From the NCBI RefSeq assembly GCF_016908785.1, contig NZ_JAFBEO010000007.1, positions 1 through 64,000 of the forward strand: a DNA stretch of 64,000 bases, read 5' to 3'. Positions within the stretch are counted from its first letter, which is position 1; every line of letters starts with the position of its first letter. Below are positions 15,627 through 24,368 of this stretch, piece by piece. Position numbers and translations under genes: made by a program. The stretch is from Weissella uvarum. Lineage in GTDB: Bacteria > Bacillota > Bacilli > Lactobacillales > Lactobacillaceae. The notes below the pieces were generated by a model, which saw nothing but the letters and a program-made list of their open reading frames with translations, had not been told where the DNA came from and searched no databases.

Positions 15627-15770
15627 ATGATTCCTGCCTTAGTTGCAAAAGTGGCCAGTGGGGTCGTGTTAGTAGTAGAGAAGTCAAAAAATGTAGATGG
15701 TAAAAAAGCATTGTTGATTGCTGTTCCATCAGGGATGGCTGTTGGTGCAATTGTTGCCGTTATTTTTTAA
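15627..15770 (+). CDS. 47-residue hydrophobic peptide
   Basis: A short gene with a strong RBS (AAAGGAG at 15614-15620, 6 bases before ATG) and its own terminator. It encodes two hydrophobic stretches (about residues 2-17 and 29-47) separated by a Lys-rich loop (EKSKNVDGKK). It has no Cys and no double-glycine leader. It could be a small membrane protein, a toxin of a type I system or a leaderless bacteriocin-like peptide. No homologue is recognised. It precedes the DUF805 mosaic cluster, but a terminator separates them. Confidence 0.6.
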   Translation: MIPALVAKVASGVVLVVEKSKNVDGKKALLIAVPSGMAVGAIVAVIF

Positions 15771-15777
15771 TATCCTG

Positions 15778-15820
15778 AAACTGGTTGAGCAACGTAATAA
15801 AGCTTAACCAGTTTTATTTT
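15778..15820 (+). terminator. terminator after the small peptide gene
   Basis: A 13-pair stem, AAACTGGTTGAGC with GCTTAACCAGTTT, followed by TATTTTTG. The stretch from 15821 to 16054 is AT-rich and holds no gene that I can support. Confidence 0.85.
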
Positions 15821-16054
15821 TGTTATTTAATTGATTGATAGATGGATTTTCAATGAACTATGATTTCGAATATATTGGGTGATCTAGCAATCTCTTGAAG
15901 TTGTTTGTGTCACAATTCAGGGTTAAGAATCATTACATAAGATTTAATGGAATAAACTATCTTACAAGATGGTTAGAATATGGATTTTACTATTGCTTTC
16001 AGGTTATCAGACCTAATAAACTAAGTTGACTGAAAAAGAAAATGGGGAGTTGTC

Positions 16055-17320
16055 ATGTGGAAGCAAGCTTTATGGAGCTATTGGAACAAAGCGTTTGATT
16101 TCGAAGATAAGACGGAGCGAGCGCCTTTTTGGATTGGCTATATTGGTAATTATTATATTATTCGACCGATATTAAGTGTCATTCTTTATCTGATACTTTC
16201 TTTTTTGTGTGGGGTGTTACCTTACTTAATTGATGGATCAAATGAACTTTTTTGGAGCGCTGGTTATTATGTAATTTGGCTTATATTTTCCTGGCTGACT
16301 TGCACATTAATGTTTGTGATTCCTACATTTGCGCTTAAAGTGCGCCGATTACGTGATGCTGGATTTCATCCTCTGTGGGTTTTATTAACGATATTTCCAA
16401 TCTTGCAACTTATTGTTTTTATCATGTTATTTTTCCCAACAAAGAAAACTGATAATCAACAAGTAAACCTCACAGCAGACCCAGACATTCCTAAAAATAC
16501 CAGCAAGGTAAATAAAGTAGAGGAAACCCGAAAAAACAATCAGCTTAGTGATGCTAATCAACAGGTATCGCGATTGCGGAAGCCTTATCAAAGTGAAAAT
16601 TTTCAATCGAAAGTGAAGTTTGATGGAGATAAAACGCATGTAGGACGAAATGATGCTCTTGAAGAGAGTCCTTCTGATGAAAAATTTCATCAAAAATCTC
16701 CTCTAACTGATTTCAAGACTGTTTTGAACGTCAATGGGGATCGCAAAGTTACAAACACGCCAGAGAATCTTGTGGTTAAGGAGAGCCATGATAAAGACGG
16801 TGAAGCGAAGAACCTGGTTGAATCTCTCGTTGACAATGCTTATGGTATTTATGATATTTTGGAAAAAATGAATCCAGCTGGAGAGTATCAAGAAGTATGG
16901 CTGATTGAAAAATTGACATCAGAGTACATAGACATCTCTATTTGGTATCGTGCAGATGGCCACTTAGAGATTATCGATAGTGATGATCAGGCCTTAAGTA
17001 CACAATTAATAGGACAAGTTGCAAAAGTAAAGGAAATTTTTGAAGCATATGGTACGCCGTTATTTAATCAAATGATTATCCGCTTCGAAAAAGGAAATCC
17101 GGTTTTGCCATATACGGATTTTGATTATATTGACTGGGACGAGCGTGGATATGATGATGAGGAACAAAGGAATTATTATATTGCAACGACAGTTGGACTC
17201 GAGTATTTAAACATGACGTTAGATGAACGAGCACAAGTTTGGATGGAGACGCGGCAAATGGAAAAAATTGCAGGCACATATGATAAGATTTATTCGCGTG
17301 AAGGCAAACATGCACGATAG
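16055..17320 (+). CDS. DUF805 membrane protein with C-terminal YezG-like domain
   Basis: A 421-residue mosaic protein. Residues 1-128 are a DUF805 domain: entry signature EDKTERAPFW, about four membrane helices, and the VRRLRDAGFHPLW hallmark. Residues 129-250 form a polar, disordered-looking linker. Residues 252-416 resemble the DUF600/YezG immunity fold (VWLIEKL, ISIWYRADG, FDYIDWDERGYDDEEQRNYY). The same C-terminal module ends the third gene of the cluster. GGGGAG precedes ATG. YezG-family proteins neutralise LXG-type toxins elsewhere, but no toxin is encoded here, so an immunity role is inference. Confidence 0.7.
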   Translation: MWKQALWSYWNKAFDFEDKTERAPFWIGYIGNYYIIRPILSVILYLILSFLCGVLPYLIDGSNELFWSAGYYVIWLIFSWLTCTLMFVIPTFALKVRRLRDAGFHPLWVLLTIFPILQLIVFIMLFFPTKKTDNQQVNLTADPDIPKNTSKVNKVEETRKNNQLSDANQQVSRLRKPYQSENFQSKVKFDGDKTHVGRNDALEESPSDEKFHQKSPLTDFKTVLNVNGDRKVTNTPENLVVKESHDKDGEAKNLVESLVDNAYGIYDILEKMNPAGEYQEVWLIEKLTSEYIDISIWYRADGHLEIIDSDDQALSTQLIGQVAKVKEIFEAYGTPLFNQMIIRFEKGNPVLPYTDFDYIDWDERGYDDEEQRNYYIATTVGLEYLNMTLDERAQVWMETRQMEKIAGTYDKIYSREGKHAR

Positions 17321-17340
17321 TTTAGGAAATGGAGTTTAGT

Positions 17341-18945
17341 ATGGAAGCGGTTATTGAATTTTGGCAAAAGATGTTTGATTATACAGACAGAACCAGACGA
17401 AAAGACTTTTGGTTAGGATCAATTGTTAATGCTATCTTAGTATTATTTGCTGCGTCTGTGGTTACATTTGTATTGTTAATGATTGCCTTAAATATAGTTG
17501 AGGATGAAAATCAGTCTGATTTAGTTATCACAGTAGTTTTCATCGTTATTTTTGGTTTAGGTTATGTTGTTTACTTGTTGGCTAATTTAGCGGCTGGGGT
17601 ACGGCGATTACGTGATGCTGGATTGAATCCATGGTGGATTTTATTGAAATTTGTACCAGTTGTACGTTTGTCAGTCTTGGTGATGCATTGTTTCCCAAGT
17701 GTTTATGATGATGAATATGATTGGACGGAGAAGGATTATTCAGATGATTATTTTGCCAATGAGGAGGCGCGACCTTCGAATTTTGACTATGCTGATAAGA
17801 CTTTTGCTCAACGGATTGAGCCAGCCACAGATAGTGATTCGATTAATCGCAGTACTGTTGTTTCAAATGAAAATTCAAAACAAGCTTTTCCAAGAACACA
17901 GACCAAATCGGATGATGTACCAAGGGTTCAGGAAGAAGAGAAACAGCCCGTAAACATCCAGGTTGATGAAACACAAACGCCTGAAGTAACATCTGAATCA
18001 ATTGACCAACAAAAATTTGCCATGCAGGATGAATTTAAAGTTTTGATGCCAATCTTTAATGAATTGGAATTAGATCAGGTGTCATTTGATGAATTTGGTC
18101 GGGAAGTCTTAGCAAATTATTATTATGGTTTATTATCTGCATTAGCCGATAATGAAATGATTAATGATGGCATTAAAAATAGCGAATTTAAAGCGCGTTT
18201 GGTTGAAGTATTTGATTATTCAAAGGAAGATGCTGAAAACTTAGCAAATAAAATTATTGAGACTACTAATAATCAAGTTGAATATATTTATAATCATGGT
18301 TATGACCAGTATGAGAATCTCGAAGAAGATCAAATGAACGCCGTCTTACAGGATTTTAAGCAACTGGTTGTAGATCTAAAAGCCACAGCAGATAACTCAA
18401 CACAGGACACTGACGATAATGACAAAATTGATATGTCAGTCGAAAAATTATTCGTGTCTAATCAAGAAACTGATAGTTTGGCGGTTCCTGAACTCAACCA
18501 AAACTTGTTAGACGAATTTATTCATAATGATTGGTTTAGCCAATATGCCCATTTTGATATGTTTGAGTTGCAAAAGTTAATTGAGCAATGGGATATGCCT
18601 GACTTTAAAACCCTTGATACAAATGAAAGACGTGCAGTAATGGATGCGGCAGATGGATCTTGGAATGCCTTGGTTGATGAATTAGATACGGATTATTTGC
18701 AACGAATTGGGAATGCACTGACTATTGGAATGGGTACTTTAACCGATGAGCATCCTGATCTGGCTGAAGAATTGATTCAACGAGTTGTTCCAGAGATTGC
18801 AATGATTTGTTTAACTGATGCGTATTTTGATTTGAAAGAATATCCTTATTATGATGAATTATGCTCAATCTTGTTAGATGGATATTTGTACACGGCGTGG
18901 CATGGTGAATATCCACATGGTCGGTTTGGTATTTATACGAACTAG
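17341..18945 (+). CDS. DUF805 membrane protein with helical immunity-like modules
   Basis: A 534-residue protein. Residues 1-118 are DUF805 (TDRTRRKDFW entry, VRRLRDAGLNPWW hallmark, four membrane helices), paralogous to the gene before it. After an acidic linker (119-225), residues 230-346 form an all-helical module (NYYYGLLSALAD, VEVFDYSKEDAENLA) that recurs twice in the next gene and recalls Imm48-type immunity proteins. Residues 389-534 are another helical module of unknown family. ATG 17341 has GGAG 6 bases upstream; the frame opens 12 bases earlier. It lies 20 bases after its neighbour, so an operon is likely. Confidence 0.65.
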   Translation: MEAVIEFWQKMFDYTDRTRRKDFWLGSIVNAILVLFAASVVTFVLLMIALNIVEDENQSDLVITVVFIVIFGLGYVVYLLANLAAGVRRLRDAGLNPWWILLKFVPVVRLSVLVMHCFPSVYDDEYDWTEKDYSDDYFANEEARPSNFDYADKTFAQRIEPATDSDSINRSTVVSNENSKQAFPRTQTKSDDVPRVQEEEKQPVNIQVDETQTPEVTSESIDQQKFAMQDEFKVLMPIFNELELDQVSFDEFGREVLANYYYGLLSALADNEMINDGIKNSEFKARLVEVFDYSKEDAENLANKIIETTNNQVEYIYNHGYDQYENLEEDQMNAVLQDFKQLVVDLKATADNSTQDTDDNDKIDMSVEKLFVSNQETDSLAVPELNQNLLDEFIHNDWFSQYAHFDMFELQKLIEQWDMPDFKTLDTNERRAVMDAADGSWNALVDELDTDYLQRIGNALTIGMGTLTDEHPDLAEELIQRVVPEIAMICLTDAYFDLKEYPYYDELCSILLDGYLYTAWHGEYPHGRFGIYTN

Positions 18946-19016
18946 TTGGTGAACCGGTTAGTTTAAATGTATTGTTAAAGAGCCGGTATTTTAATCGGCA
19001 AGGCTGGAGGTAGAAT

Positions 19017-20444
19017 ATGGTGTTTGAGAAAAGAAAACAGAAGAAAGCTTTAGCGGAGGCGGATGAACGGATTATTCTACGGCCAATTTTTAAAATTATG
19101 AAATTGGACGAAATCAATTTGGATACTGAAGGTCTAGAAGCATTAGCTGGTTATTATTATGGCATGCTCCAACATTTAGCAGATCAAGAAGGGGCCGCTT
19201 ACAAGATTCTATATAATGAGTTTTGGGAACGGCTGAATATGTATGAAGATTTTGACTATTCATTTTCGTATAGTACGTCATTTGCAGATAACATTGATGA
19301 TTATATCTCAGATGATCGTTTTCCAATGAATATGAAGATATACGAGCATGGATATGCAGCTCTTGAAAAAATGCAGGCTCGTGATTATGAGCCTGTAAAA
19401 AGTGATTATCAAGCTTTGATGGATGAATTAATGGAATATGATGACGTTGTTGTGTTCTATAGTGACAGTCAATGGCATCTTGATGAAGCGCGCTTTGAAA
19501 AAATTAACAACCAACAGCTTTGGAAGCCTATTCGGAATGAATTAAAATTGCATTCGTTTGCAAATAGTTATGAAGAACGCATAGCCCTAGGTGCTTTTTA
19601 TATTGGGCTAATCGATTTTCTAGCAGATGATTTAGAAATCGATGAGGATTCGCGTGACGATGAGGTTGCTGTGGGCTTGGTAGAATTTTTTGATTATTCA
19701 GATGATCAAGCCGAGGCCTTTGTAGAGCGTGCTGATGATCGTATTGAAGACGGGGAACCACTAGCTGCAAAATTTTATCAATTAGGGCGAGCTTCATATT
19801 CAGATATGAAAAAGCGCAACTTTGCAGCGGTAAAGCAGAATTATTTACAATTGTGGCAACAAGTTAAGCAAGCAAATGCTGCTGAGAATGGTGAAGTGGA
19901 ATCAAGTTCTGACTATAATGAGGACGAATACCAGGTTGAACAACTACCGGCGGAGTTAGAAGACTTTAATGAACAATTGACTGATTATGTTGACAGCATT
20001 TATGAACTTGCATCGAAGGCATCCCAAGGTCATGAATATCAGACGCTTTATTTTTGGGGACAAGTCTCAGGAGAATTTGCTAGAGCTGAATTTTGGTTTA
20101 TTGATGCTAACGAGCAGTATATCTTTGCCTCAAATGACCTAGCCAATTATTTTGATCAATTATCTGGTGAAGTACGTTCTATGTCGGAATTATTTTCAGA
20201 AAATGATATGCGTTCTTTTCAAAATATGTTAATTACTTATACTGTAACGGATGATGTTGATGTAAATATTAATTTTGACTATTTTGATTGGTTAAAAATC
20301 GGGTTTGACGATTTAGATTGTGTCAATTACTATGTGGTTAATACAGTAGGTTCAGACTACGTCAGGGGTACTCCAGATAAAAAGAATATGCATTTAGAAC
20401 AAGTTTATAAAATGCAGGAGTATGCAAAAACGCATGATGAATAG
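19017..20444 (+). CDS. mosaic protein: two Imm48-like modules and a YezG-like domain
   Basis: A 475-residue soluble protein without membrane helices. Residues 17-140 and 158-283 are tandem copies of the helical module also present in the preceding gene; compare GYYYGMLQHLAD, GAFYIGLIDFLAD and the shared VEFFDYSDDQAEAF. Residues 314-475 are a YezG-like domain matching the first gene (FDYFDWLKIGFDDLDCVNYY). It is very acidic. CTGGAGGT precedes ATG, 71 bases after the previous stop, and a terminator follows. It links the other two proteins by sharing a module with each. Confidence 0.65.
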   Translation: MVFEKRKQKKALAEADERIILRPIFKIMKLDEINLDTEGLEALAGYYYGMLQHLADQEGAAYKILYNEFWERLNMYEDFDYSFSYSTSFADNIDDYISDDRFPMNMKIYEHGYAALEKMQARDYEPVKSDYQALMDELMEYDDVVVFYSDSQWHLDEARFEKINNQQLWKPIRNELKLHSFANSYEERIALGAFYIGLIDFLADDLEIDEDSRDDEVAVGLVEFFDYSDDQAEAFVERADDRIEDGEPLAAKFYQLGRASYSDMKKRNFAAVKQNYLQLWQQVKQANAAENGEVESSSDYNEDEYQVEQLPAELEDFNEQLTDYVDSIYELASKASQGHEYQTLYFWGQVSGEFARAEFWFIDANEQYIFASNDLANYFDQLSGEVRSMSELFSENDMRSFQNMLITYTVTDDVDVNINFDYFDWLKIGFDDLDCVNYYVVNTVGSDYVRGTPDKKNMHLEQVYKMQEYAKTHDE

Positions 20445-20450
20445 ATGCTT

Positions 20451-20482
20451 TGAAGAGTAGCGAGAATTTCGCTACTCTTTTT
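20451..20482 (+). terminator. terminator of the mosaic cluster
   Basis: Stem AAGAGTAGCGA / TCGCTACTCTT with loop GAATT and a T run. It closes the three-gene unit. Confidence 0.9.
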
Positions 20483-20572
20483 ATTAATTTAGAAAGAGCG
20501 GAGACAATTGAGGAATAGAATACGGTAGTTCATTAAAGCCTTACCACAGAATTATAATGCAATTCCAATATA

Positions 20573-20581
20573 TGCTATAAT
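20573..20581 (+). promoter_or_regulatory. extended -10 promoter of the M20 peptidase gene
   Basis: TGCTATAAT with TATAAT at 20576-20581, 36 bases before the start codon. No good -35 is visible. Confidence 0.65.
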
Positions 20582-20616
20582 ATATACATCTAGTCGAACA
20601 TATGGAGGATATAATC

Positions 20617-21768
20617 ATGGATCAAAACGAAAAAATGAAGGTCTTGCAAGATTTAGTACATATCGATTCAGTTAATGGGAACGAAAAAACTGTTGCTGAA
20701 TATGTACAGGATTTATTGAAACAACACGATATTGAATCAAAGATTATTCCACTATCAGATGACGATACACGTGCTAACTTGGTAGCTGAGATTGGATCTG
20801 GAAAGCCTGTGCTTGCAGTTTCTGGACACATGGACACAGTTGATGTGGATAAAGATGCCTGGGATTCTGATCCATTTGAGCTAACAGACAAGGATGGTAA
20901 GTTGTATGGTCGTGGTGCAACAGATATGAAGAGTGGTCTTGCGGCGCTCGCAATTGCCATGATTGAATTAAAGGAAGCCAACGTTGAATTGAATGGAACC
21001 ATCCGTTTGCTTGCTACGGCTGGTGAAGAAGTTGGGATGCAAGGTTCAGAAGAGCTTGAAAAGCAAGGTTATATGGATGATGTCGATACTTTGTTGATTG
21101 CTGAACCAAGTGGTTACTTATATTCCTACTCAAGTAAAGGTGAGCTAAACATTACCTTTACCTCTGAAGGTAAGGCTGCCCATAGTTCAATGCCTAAAAT
21201 GGGAATCAATGCCATTCAACAGTTTATTGATTTCTGGTCAGAATTGAAGCAAAACTTAGATGATTACAATAAGACTGCTGAAAATAAGGTTTTGGGACAT
21301 GCGGTTTACAATGTTGATGTGATTAAGGGTGGTACGCAAGCAAATACGATTCCCGATAAGTTAGAAGCATTGTTGAATGTTCGAACAGTTCCAGAATTTG
21401 ATAATGATAAGGTTCTTGAAATCATTGACCAAACGATTGCCGACTTTAATAAGCAAGCTGAGGGAAAGATTTCCGATGAAGTAGGGATGCAAGTGATTGC
21501 CATTGATGGTAACCCAGATGCTAAGATTATTGATTTGATTAAGCAAATTACGAAGAAAGATCTTGGTAAGGATATTCCAATGATTGGTGTACCAGGTGGA
21601 ACAGATGCTTCAAAGTTCTTAAAGCAACACCCAACCGGGTTCAATTCAGTTACCTTTGGACCTGGTGATCCAACGCTTGCCCATCAAACGAATGAATATG
21701 TGGAAAAGGATATGTACCTCAAATTTATTGATATGTATGTTGAATTGTTCCAAGCTTTCTTCAAATAA
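20617..21768 (+). CDS. ArgE/DapE family M20 deacylase (DapE-like)
   Basis: A 383-residue zinc-dependent M20 amidohydrolase. Metal ligands are visible in SGHMDTVD (His, Asp), GRGATDMKSG (Asp), AGEEVG (catalytic Glu and ligand Glu) and AEPSG. The dimerisation (lid) domain spans about 180-290. The closest named activity is succinyl-diaminopimelate desuccinylase, but amino-acid deacylases and dipeptidases share these motifs, so the substrate is open. ATG 20617 was chosen over 20602 because GGAGG lies 8 bases upstream. Confidence 0.85.
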   Translation: MDQNEKMKVLQDLVHIDSVNGNEKTVAEYVQDLLKQHDIESKIIPLSDDDTRANLVAEIGSGKPVLAVSGHMDTVDVDKDAWDSDPFELTDKDGKLYGRGATDMKSGLAALAIAMIELKEANVELNGTIRLLATAGEEVGMQGSEELEKQGYMDDVDTLLIAEPSGYLYSYSSKGELNITFTSEGKAAHSSMPKMGINAIQQFIDFWSELKQNLDDYNKTAENKVLGHAVYNVDVIKGGTQANTIPDKLEALLNVRTVPEFDNDKVLEIIDQTIADFNKQAEGKISDEVGMQVIAIDGNPDAKIIDLIKQITKKDLGKDIPMIGVPGGTDASKFLKQHPTGFNSVTFGPGDPTLAHQTNEYVEKDMYLKFIDMYVELFQAFFK

Positions 21769-21782
21769 CTAAATAATTGCTG

Positions 21783-21820
21783 AAAAGCGTTGTCTTACAC
21801 TAATAAGGCAGCGTTTTTTT
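21783..21820 (+). terminator. terminator after the M20 peptidase gene
   Basis: Stem AAAAGCGTTGTCTTA with TAAGGCAGCGTTTT (G-T pairs allowed), then a T run. Confidence 0.85.
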
Positions 21821-22173
21821 ATTGTTTTTGAAACACGTTTTCTACTATATAAACGATGAAATAGTCATCGAAGGGACCTATTGCATTTTGGAGTAGCGAT
21901 AAATAAAAGGGGACTAATCGATCGAAACAAGAGTTTTGGTGTCGTTGTTTAAAAAAGTGAGGTAAATTTGCAACAATTCTCGTGCGTTTCGTCTATATTT
22001 TCAAGAATTCTCTACTTTATTGGAAAAAATCAGAGATTTTAACGATCTGTTTGTGGATAACTTTGGTTAATTAAGACGTAAATTTATAAGTTTTGAACAC
22101 ATTTGGCAAAAGTGTTATATGAAAGTTAATTAAATATATCTTTGTTCACTTTAACGTTTGTCGTTTTTTGAAA

Positions 22174-22187
22174 TGAAAGCGCTTATA
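22174..22187. promoter_or_regulatory. cre-like site upstream of apf
   Basis: TGAAAGCGCTTATA matches TGWAANCGNTNWCA at 13 of 14 positions, a possible CcpA site. Confidence 0.4.
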
Positions 22188-22298
22188 AAACGCAAAAATA
22201 TCATATTTTAAAATAATTTATACGATATTCAAATTTTTTAAACAAAAATCCGCTTTTTTTATGACAAGAAAAAAGGCTATATATCAGGTGAAGGAGCG

Positions 22299-22316
22299 CT
22301 TTAAAACGTTTTAAAG
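22299..22316. repeat. perfect 18-base palindrome
   Basis: CTTTAAAACGTTTTAAAG is self-complementary over its full length, 150 bases before the start codon. It is an operator candidate. Confidence 0.5.
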
Positions 22317-22467
22317 TTACGTCGTTGTAAAAAATGTCATAAAGCGTTATGGCCTTGATATGTAAGTGAGGTTAGATTCCCGTATAGTATTCATTGTTGT
22401 TAAGGCAACCTAATAAATATAAAAAATAAACATTCTAAAAAGTACATTTATAGAGGAGATATATCAC

Positions 22468-23127
22468 ATGAATATTAAACAAGCTATTTTGATGACAACT
22501 GCAACTGCTGCCGGGCTTTTGGGTGCAACTGGAATCGCATCTGCTGATCAAGTAACAATCAAGTCAGGTGATACTCTTGCATCTATCGCACAAAACTACA
22601 ACACAACTACTGATAAGTTGGCAGAAATTAACAATATCGAAAACCCAGACATGATTTATGCTGGTGAAACAATCGAAACTGAAGGTTCAGCTCAAGCAAC
22701 CACCGCTGTTGCCGCTCCCGCAGCAACACAACAAGTTGCATCAACACAAACAGCCCAAGTTGCTGCGCCAAAGCAACAAGCTGCGCAAACAACTACTACT
22801 GCACCAGTTCAACAACAAGCTGCGCCAGCACAACAAGCAACTACTACTAATACAGCGCAAGCAACAAACGCTGGTGGGTCAACTTATGCCCAATTCATCG
22901 CTAACGGTGGATCAGCTGCTTTGTGGCAAGCCGTTGTTATGCCTGAATCAGGTGGAAATGCTAACGCCGTATCAGCTAACGGATACCGTGGATTAGGCCA
23001 AACTAAGGAAAGCTGGGGAACTGGATCAGTTGCTCAACAAACACAAGGTATGGTTAACTACGCTAACTCACGTTACGGTTCAGTTTCAAATGCCGTTGCC
23101 TTCCGTCAAGCTAACGGTTGGTGGTAA
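22468..23127 (+). CDS. apf: LysM-containing aggregation-promoting-factor-like surface protein
   Basis: A secreted 219-residue cell-wall protein. A signal peptide (cleavage expected after GIASA, residue 26) is followed by one LysM domain (about 28-70, VTIKSGDTLASIAQNY) that binds peptidoglycan. A low-complexity Gln/Ala/Thr linker (about 75-137) leads to a C-terminal Apf/transglycosylase-like domain (about 140-219, WQAVVMPESGGNANAVS, GYRGLGQTKESWG, ending NGWW). AGGAG precedes ATG. Codon use is highly biased, which fits an abundant protein. Related proteins influence cell shape and aggregation. Confidence 0.88.
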   Translation: MNIKQAILMTTATAAGLLGATGIASADQVTIKSGDTLASIAQNYNTTTDKLAEINNIENPDMIYAGETIETEGSAQATTAVAAPAATQQVASTQTAQVAAPKQQAAQTTTTAPVQQQAAPAQQATTTNTAQATNAGGSTYAQFIANGGSAALWQAVVMPESGGNANAVSANGYRGLGQTKESWGTGSVAQQTQGMVNYANSRYGSVSNAVAFRQANGWW

Positions 23128-23148
23128 GATTTAACTAAGAAAAATATT

Positions 23149-23191
23149 AAAACAGCAGGCCCATTTATTAGGGGTTCCTGCTGTTTTTTTG
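23149..23191 (+). terminator. terminator after apf
   Basis: Stem AACAGCAGG(CCC) / (GGGG)..CCTGCTGTT followed by seven T. Confidence 0.88.
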
Positions 23192-23236
23192 TATAGAGAT
23201 TAAAGATTAACGTTTGGCAAAGTGTAGGCGGTTTGG

Positions 23237-23250
23237 TATAGTTAACTATA
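23237..23250. repeat. palindrome upstream of the polysaccharide cluster
   Basis: TATAGTTAACTATA is a perfect 14-base palindrome about 130 bases before the first glycosyltransferase gene. It may mark the promoter or operator of the cluster. Confidence 0.4.
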
Positions 23251-23377
23251 GTATTGCTATTAGAAGAGTGGGGTGTTTTTTAATGGCAGAGGCGAGCCGA
23301 ATGGCTACCTTATTTCGTGAAAAAGTGGCAATCTAAGATAATAAAATTAGTTAAAATAGGATGTATGGGGAATTAGA

Positions 23378-24352
23378 ATGGCACATGTTTCGATTGTTGT
23401 TCCGATCTATAACGTAGAACAATACATAGATAAAGTAATTCAGTCAATTTTGCAGCAAACGTATACAGATTTTGAATTGCTATTGATTGACGATGGTTCA
23501 ACTGATGCTTCAGGTGAACTAGCGAAAAAATATGCAACATATGATTCGCGTGTGCATTATCACTATAAGGCTAATGGGGGCCTTGCAGATGCGCGCAACT
23601 ACGGGATGCAATTTGTTACCAGTAAATGGATTAATTTTATTGATGGGGACGATGAAGTTACCCCGGATTATTTAGCCCATTTAATAGCGGCAAAAGAAGC
23701 GACAAATGCAGACATTGTTGTCGCACGTTTTTTCAACTTAGCTGAAAATAAGCACATTGATGAGGTAACTTGGCCGGAAAATGAGTCAAACCTAGTTATT
23801 GAATCAGCCGATGATTCATTAAAAACGATTTTAGCGCAGAAACGCTTTGAAGTAAGTGCTTGGGCTAAGCTATATAATTTTAATCTCTTTGAACATATCC
23901 AATATCCATTCGGAAAGTTATATGAAGACTTTTTAACAACGACCAAGTTGATTGATCATGCGGACAAAGTAGCCTTTATTGATAATCAAGATTATGCTTA
24001 TCGGGTTCGTGAGAATAGTATTAGTGCTGGTCAATTTATGCCAAAAAAAATGGATGGCGCAGAGTTGAGTGAAGAAATGATCGCATATGTAAAAAAGTAT
24101 CGGCCAGACGCTCTGAGCTATGCATATGCAAGGGCTTTTAGTACTGTTTCTAGTTTGTATTTGCAGATGCCAGTACCCAACCAAACATATCAACAAGAAG
24201 AAAAAAAGCTGTGGCAACTGATGCAGAAGTATCGTTCACACTTTATTTTTAATCGTCACATTCGGATGAAAACTTTATTAGCAGGGTGGCTGTCATACTT
24301 GGGAGCAAGACCTTTCAAGCAGATTGGTCAAATGAAAAAGTCACGTAATTAG
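23378..24352 (+). CDS. family 2 glycosyltransferase
   Basis: A 324-residue GT-A fold glycosyltransferase that probably adds one sugar to a lipid-linked surface polysaccharide. The N-terminus shows VSIVVPIYNVEQYIDK, the nucleotide-binding LLIDDGSTDASG and the DXD-like FIDGDDEV (about residue 90). The C-terminal third is basic and suited to membrane contact. It is first in a cluster of seven genes in one direction with short gaps. The sugar specificity cannot be read from the sequence. Confidence 0.88.
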   Translation: MAHVSIVVPIYNVEQYIDKVIQSILQQTYTDFELLLIDDGSTDASGELAKKYATYDSRVHYHYKANGGLADARNYGMQFVTSKWINFIDGDDEVTPDYLAHLIAAKEATNADIVVARFFNLAENKHIDEVTWPENESNLVIESADDSLKTILAQKRFEVSAWAKLYNFNLFEHIQYPFGKLYEDFLTTTKLIDHADKVAFIDNQDYAYRVRENSISAGQFMPKKMDGAELSEEMIAYVKKYRPDALSYAYARAFSTVSSLYLQMPVPNQTYQQEEKKLWQLMQKYRSHFIFNRHIRMKTLLAGWLSYLGARPFKQIGQMKKSRN

Positions 24353-24368
24353 TTGGTAGGAGACAAAG

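Larger units (their letters stand above)
21821..22467 (+). other. long AT-rich leader region of the surface protein gene
   Basis: About 650 bases without a supportable gene. It holds a cre-like TGAAAGCGCTTATA (22174-22187), a perfect 18-base palindrome (22299-22316), one isolated DnaA-box-like TGTGGATAA (22052-22060) and two very short frames without an RBS. Long leaders are known for Apf and S-layer-type mRNAs of lactobacilli. The promoter could not be placed. Confidence 0.5.

Noticed and set aside
22052-22060. Perfect DnaA-box 9-mer TGTGGATAA
   Set aside because: It is a single site with no cluster, dnaA/dnaN or origin features, and about one such match by chance is expected in a window of this size.
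23283-23336. 17-codon frame before the polysaccharide cluster
   Set aside because: It is very short, with a weak upstream GTGGGG and no recognisable content.
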